From an uncultured Sulfurovum sp. (GTDB lineage Bacteria > Campylobacterota > Campylobacteria > Campylobacterales > Sulfurovaceae): a stretch of 8,244 nucleotides of DNA. Every line of letters begins with the position of its first letter. Position 1 is the stretch's first letter. A program made the translations under genes and the position numbers. The DNA lies in assembly GCA_947313765.1 (NCBI GenBank), contig CAMZNQ010000027.1, positions 1-8,244 of the forward strand, given 5' to 3'. The notes under the pieces are model-generated. The model had not been told where the DNA came from. It saw only the letters and a list, made by a program, of their open reading frames with translations, and did no database searches. Shown in pieces: positions 5,138-8,244 of this stretch.

Positions 5138-7059
5138 TTAATATGAGCTAAACGAGACTCCATACCATTCTCCTCTTCAAACTCTTTAATAATTGATTGA
5201 ACTCTATCTCCCTCAATTACTTCGATATCTAAAAGAACAGCCGTCATATTTTCAATTGCTCCACTATACTCTTTAAGAGTCTTTTTAACAAATTCGTAAC
5301 GTTCGGTCAAGGTTGCTTTGATACTAGCATCAATATCTTGTGCCATCTTTTCACTATAATCATTTGATACCATTCCTCCACCAAGGAAAGAGCTTTGAGA
5401 ACGTGAAAGAACCATAAGCCCAGCTACATCACTCATTCCATATACAGAAATCATATCTTTTAATATTGCTGTTGCTCGGTCAAGGTCATTTCCTGCACCT
5501 GTACTAATCTCACCTAAAAATACCTCTTCAGCACCTCGTCCACCAAGAAGGACATCAATCTCTGCCATAAGCTCATATTTACGCTTTAAAAATCTATCTT
5601 CATCATCTGGTAGATGTAGTGTGTACCCTAATGCACCTAAACCTCTAGGGATAATGGATACTTTTGTAACTCTAGTTGAGCCTTTGGTTAACTCTGCCAT
5701 TAAAGCATGTCCACTCTCATGGTAAGCTACAATTCGTTTCTCAATATCAGAAACTTTTCTATTTTTTCTTTCAAGTCCTACAAAAGCTCTCTCTATTGCT
5801 TCCAATAGTTCATCTTGTGTAATTGTTTTTTTGTTACGTCTACCTGCTAAAAGTGCTGCCTCATTAATGATATTTGCTAAATCTGCACCTGCCATTCCTG
5901 CTGTCTGTTTTGCAACTACTTCCATGTCAATAGACTCATCAAGTTTAACATCTTTGGAATGAACCTCTAGGATTGCTAAACGACCTGCAAAGTCTGGTTT
6001 GTCTACTAATACTTGTCTATCAAAACGCCCTGCTCTAAGCAGTGCTGCATCAAGAGTTTCTGGTCGGTTTGTAGCTGCTAAAACAATGACTGGAGTATCT
6101 GTACCAAAACCATCCATCTCTGCTAGTAGTTGGTTTAGAGTCTGTTCACGTTCATCATTTCCACCCATTTGACCACCTGATGCACGGCTTTTTCCAATTG
6201 CATCAATCTCATCAATAAAAATAATAGATGGAGCTACTTTTTTAGCTTGTTCAAACAAATCACGAACACGACTTGCACCAACACCTACAAACATCTCTAT
6301 GAAGCTTGAACCACTAACAGAGAAGAATGGAACACCTGCTTCTCCTGCAACAGCTTTTGCTAAAAGTGTCTTTCCTGTACCTGGAGGTCCTACAAGTAGT
6401 AGACCTTTTGGAATTTTTGCACCAAGTTCAATGTATCGTTCTGGATATCTAAGGAAATCAACAATCTCAACAACTTCATCTTTTGCCTCTTGTACCCCTT
6501 GAACATCATCAAACTTAACATCTGGAGTCTCCATATTTATCATCTTGTCAGACTTTCCAGCACCTAAAATTCCACCCATTCCTTTTGACATCTTCTTAGC
6601 CAAAAACATCCAAATGGCAAAAAAGATTAAAATTGGGAGTAGACTAGAGATTAGTGTCTGAATAAATGGCTCTCCTACACGACCCTCATAAGTAATATTA
6701 TTATCCTCTAACATAGGAATTAACTTCTCATCAAATGCAGGAACATTTTGGGCTACATATCTTAGGTCTCCATTATTACTTATTGCTTCAATAGAAGAAG
6801 ATGTAATCTTTACAGACTTTACTTTACTCTCTTTTATATACTTTTTTATATCAGAGTACTTTACATGTTCAGTTTTTGTAATCTGATTATTGCCCATAAT
6901 ATTGTTTATGGACTCTTCATTTGTAAAAAGCTTTATAAGAATAATGACAACAAATGCAAAGATTCCAAATGCAAGAAATGGGTTATCATTAAAAAAATTA
7001 TTATTGTTGTTGTTATTATTATTGTTGTTGTTATTTTGATTACTATTTTGATTATTCAT
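5122..7059 (-). CDS. ftsH: ATP-dependent zinc metalloprotease FtsH
   Basis: A 645-residue, full-length inner-membrane AAA+ protease that degrades membrane and short-lived cytoplasmic proteins as a hexamer. Residues 9-21 are thirteen Asn in a row, part of an N-rich cytoplasmic tail. Membrane helices are at about 27-45 and 134-154, with a periplasmic segment between. The AAA module has Walker A GPPGTGKT (224-231), Walker [12 protein letters not shown] (279-289), and sensor and arginine-finger residues in AATNRPE (328-334) and LRAGRFDR (341-348). The protease domain has HESGH (H447, E448, H451) and the third zinc ligand D525 in [10 protein letters not shown]. All catalytic residues are present. 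It follows prmA by 22 nt. The SD is poor: AGGA lies 14 nt before the ATG, but the next Met (56) would remove the first membrane helix, so this start stands. A terminator overlaps the stop codon. Confidence 0.98.
   Translation of the reverse strand: MNNQNSNQNNNNNNNNNNNNNFFNDNPFLAFGIFAFVVIILIKLFTNEESINNIMGNNQITKTEHVKYSDIKKYIKESKVKSVKITSSSIEAISNNGDLRYVAQNVPAFDEKLIPMLEDNNITYEGRVGEPFIQTLISSLLPILIFFAIWMFLAKKMSKGMGGILGAGKSDKMINMETPDVKFDDVQGVQEAKDEVVEIVDFLRYPERYIELGAKIPKGLLLVGPPGTGKTLLAKAVAGEAGVPFFSVSGSSFIEMFVGVGASRVRDLFEQAKKVAPSIIFIDEIDAIGKSRASGGQMGGNDEREQTLNQLLAEMDGFGTDTPVIVLAATNRPETLDAALLRAGRFDRQVLVDKPDFAGRLAILEVHSKDVKLDESIDMEVVAKQTAGMAGADLANIINEAALLAGRRNKKTITQDELLEAIERAFVGLERKNRKVSDIEKRIVAYHESGHALMAELTKGSTRVTKVSIIPRGLGALGYTLHLPDDEDRFLKRKYELMAEIDVLLGGRGAEEVFLGEISTGAGNDLDRATAILKDMISVYGMSDVAGLMVLSRSQSSFLGGGMVSNDYSEKMAQDIDASIKATLTERYEFVKKTLKEYSGAIENMTAVLLDIEVIEGDRVQSIIKEFEEENGMESRLAHIKKEEV
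7000..7035 (-). repeat. ftsH: Two exact 18-bp tandem copies encoding poly-Asn in FtsH
   Basis: The 18-bp unit reads ATTATTGTTGTTGTTATT on the plus strand and occurs at 7000-7017 and 7018-7035 without a mismatch. Each copy gives six Asn codons in the same AAT/AAC order, so the tract grew by duplication rather than by codon drift. Unequal copy number would add or remove six Asn in frame. Confidence 0.9.
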
Positions 7060-7081
7060 ATATATTTTCTATTTCCTATTT

Positions 7082-7903
7082 TTATGATTTTCTATAGACA
7101 AGTGTTACCCACTCATCTCTCTCTTTTCTCTCTAATAGCTTCAGATTTGAGTAGACCTCTCTTACTTGTAGCTCTTTTTTATCTAAAATCCCCGAAAGTA
7201 TTAAGATTCCATCTTGTTTTATTACTCTATTTAAATCATGTACTATAAATTTCAATACATCTGCAATGATATTTGCAATAACAACATCATATTGTCCTTT
7301 TGCTTGATTTGCTGAACCCTCCCAAAGCTCTTCATATTCAGATTCATTTAAAGCAAAATTATCTTCACAAGAGTCAACTGAAATGGGGTCAGTGTCACAT
7401 AGGTCAACTTTTGCTCCAAGTTTAGTAGATGCTAAACCTAAAATCCCTGAACCACAACCTACATCTAACACTCTATCGTTCTCTTTAACATAATCCCCAA
7501 TAGCATCTAAACATGAAAATGTAGTAGCATGATGTCCTGAACCAAATGCTAATGCAGGGTCTATTTTAATAATAATCTTACCTTTTTTAGCTTCATACCA
7601 ACTTGGATAGATATAAAATTTTCCTACTTCAATTGGTTCTATAGAGTTTTGATACGTAGCTATCCAATCTTTATTTTCTCTCTCCTCTTTTTTGAATGAA
7701 ATCTTAATATCAGTTCCCAATGTTCCAATAAGTGAGTTAATATTATCTTCTAAATTATCTAAACTATTCTCTGAACGAACAATAATGGTATTGTGTCCAA
7801 TCTCTAAACCCTCACCTGAAATATTGGCAACAAAGTCAGCTAAAAACTCTACAAAATTTTCATTTTCAACAGTTATTGTCAATTCATAATATCTATTTTT
7901 CAC
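7082..7903 (-). CDS. prmA: Ribosomal protein L11 methyltransferase
   Basis: SAM-dependent enzyme that methylates ribosomal protein L11 in the cytoplasm. From the GTG start at 7903 it is 273 residues, slightly short of the roughly 290 usual for PrmA. The N-terminal substrate-recognition domain fills about residues 1-100. The family signature [14 protein letters not shown] is at 115-128, motif [10 protein letters not shown] (145-153) binds SAM, and the VVIANII (207-213) motif follows. I chose GTG at 7903 because GAGG lies 6 nt upstream and the protein then opens as MKNRYYEL, like its relatives. The longer frame to 7915 would start at a TTG without a well-placed SD. The start overlaps the hisA stop by 11 nt, so the two are probably translated together. 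ftsH follows after 22 nt. Confidence 0.93.
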   Translation of the reverse strand: MKNRYYELTITVENENFVEFLADFVANISGEGLEIGHNTIIVRSENSLDNLEDNINSLIGTLGTDIKISFKKEERENKDWIATYQNSIEPIEVGKFYIYPSWYEAKKGKIIIKIDPALAFGSGHHATTFSCLDAIGDYVKENDRVLDVGCGSGILGLASTKLGAKVDLCDTDPISVDSCEDNFALNESEYEELWEGSANQAKGQYDVVIANIIADVLKFIVHDLNRVIKQDGILILSGILDKKELQVREVYSNLKLLERKERDEWVTLVYRKS

Positions 7904-8244
7904 TTGCCACCTCAAACGCCTCTTCTAAATCAAGCGTCCCTTCATAAAAGGCTTTACCAACAATTGTTCCATCTATTCCAGCCTCTATTAAGCCATGAAT
8001 ATCGGTCATATCTTTAAGCCCACCACTCGCAATGGTCTCTAAACCTGAAGCCTCTTGAATTGCTTTGGTAAATTCAATATTGACCCCTGTCATCATCCCA
8101 TCTCGACCAACATCGGTACAGATAATCGCCTCAACACCACAAGAGGCGAACTCTTTGGCTAAATCGGTCGCTTTCATGTCAGAAGTCTCTGCCCAACCTT
8201 CAACAGCCACCATACCATCAATGGCATCAATCCCCACCACTATG
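7893..8244 (-). CDS. hisA: HisA, phosphoribosyl-ProFAR isomerase, C-terminal half (5' end outside window)
   Basis: About 116 residues of a protein usually near 240, read from the window edge to the TAG at 7895-7893. HisA catalyses the Amadori isomerisation of ProFAR to PRFAR, the fourth step of histidine synthesis, in a (beta/alpha)8 barrel. Visible motifs are [32 protein letters not shown] (its RDG Asp matches the second catalytic Asp), TIASGGLKD, and the phosphate-binding [11 protein letters not shown] near the end. The GTG at 8240 is an internal Val, not a start: the frame is open to the edge and the IVVGIDA strand runs through it. The gene overlaps prmA by 11 nt. The segment is richer in G+C (132 of 300 bases by hand for 7921-8220) than prmA beside it (37 of 120 for 7741-7860). 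Confidence 0.93.
   Translation of the reverse strand, partial: IVVGIDAIDGMVAVEGWAETSDMKATDLAKEFASCGVEAIICTDVGRDGMMTGVNIEFTKAIQEASGLETIASGGLKDMTDIHGLIEAGIDGTIVGKAFYEGTLDLEEAFEVASEK
7910..7913 (-). promoter_or_regulatory. prmA: Shine-Dalgarno site deciding the prmA start
   Basis: GAGG on the minus strand, inside the last codons of hisA, 6 nt before the GTG at 7903-7901. It favours GTG over the TTG at 7915, which overlaps this site and has only AGAGG about 3 nt upstream. Confidence 0.65.

Noticed and set aside
6865..7248. 127-codon plus-strand frame opposite ftsH and prmA
   Set aside because: Its hydrophobic composition is the antisense of the poly-Asn and N-terminal codons of FtsH, it crosses two well-supported genes, and it has no promoter or SD.
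7904..7915. TTG at 7915 as the prmA start
   Set aside because: A rare start codon without a properly spaced SD, while GTG 7903 has one.
8238..8240. GTG at 8240 as the hisA start
   Set aside because: It lies within the conserved IVVGIDA strand of HisA and the frame stays open to the window edge, so it is an internal Val.
1..8244. Mobile elements, CRISPR arrays, tRNA or rRNA genes, phage attachment sites
   Set aside because: No transposase, integrase, spaced repeat array, cloverleaf or rRNA-like segment was seen; the gene content is ordinary core plus cell-wall genes.

Overview
The window looks like chromosomal DNA of an AT-rich Gram-negative bacterium, most likely a member of Campylobacterota (Sulfurimonas/Sulfurovum-like). 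The grounds are the character of FtsH, LeuA and PrmA, the hisA-prmA-ftsH order, promoters of the TGnTATAAT type without a clear -35 box, and A-rich Shine-Dalgarno sites. The genus is a judgement from memory, not a search result. I see no mobile element, CRISPR array, rRNA or tRNA.

Layout, left to right. (1) Positions 1-624, plus strand: a promoter and a small gene joining a cold-shock domain to a DUF1294 membrane domain. (2) Positions 604-3040, minus strand: a three-gene cell-wall operon, transcribed as NamZ/DUF1343-type exo-muramidase, then a membrane-tethered Amidase_3-like protein, then a secreted Amidase_2 protein. Its last gene overlaps the plus-strand gene tail to tail by 21 bp. (3) Positions 3041-3339: non-coding, holding the namZ promoter, a 16-bp palindrome and a weak leuA terminator. 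(4) Positions 3340-4899, minus strand: leuA, 2-isopropylmalate synthase. (5) Positions 4900-5101: the leuA leader. It holds a 23-codon ORF with its own extended -10 promoter and strong SD, followed by an AT-rich hairpin with a T6 tract just before the leuA SD. (6) Positions 5112-8244, minus strand: hisA (5' end cut by the window), prmA and ftsH in a tight operon, closed by a terminator whose loop contains the ftsH stop codon.

Functionally there are three modules: protein quality control and translation (ftsH, prmA) with histidine synthesis (hisA); leucine synthesis (leuA); and peptidoglycan breakdown or recycling (namZ and two amidases).

The most interesting candidate is the leuA leader. The ORF ends in Thr-Thr-Thr-Leu-Leu-Ile-Leu-Ser-Tyr. 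Its stop-codon region is perfectly complementary over 8 nt to the loop of the downstream terminator-like hairpin. Together these are the parts of a translation-dependent leucine/branched-chain attenuator. I do not recall one described for leuA in this phylum, but could not check.
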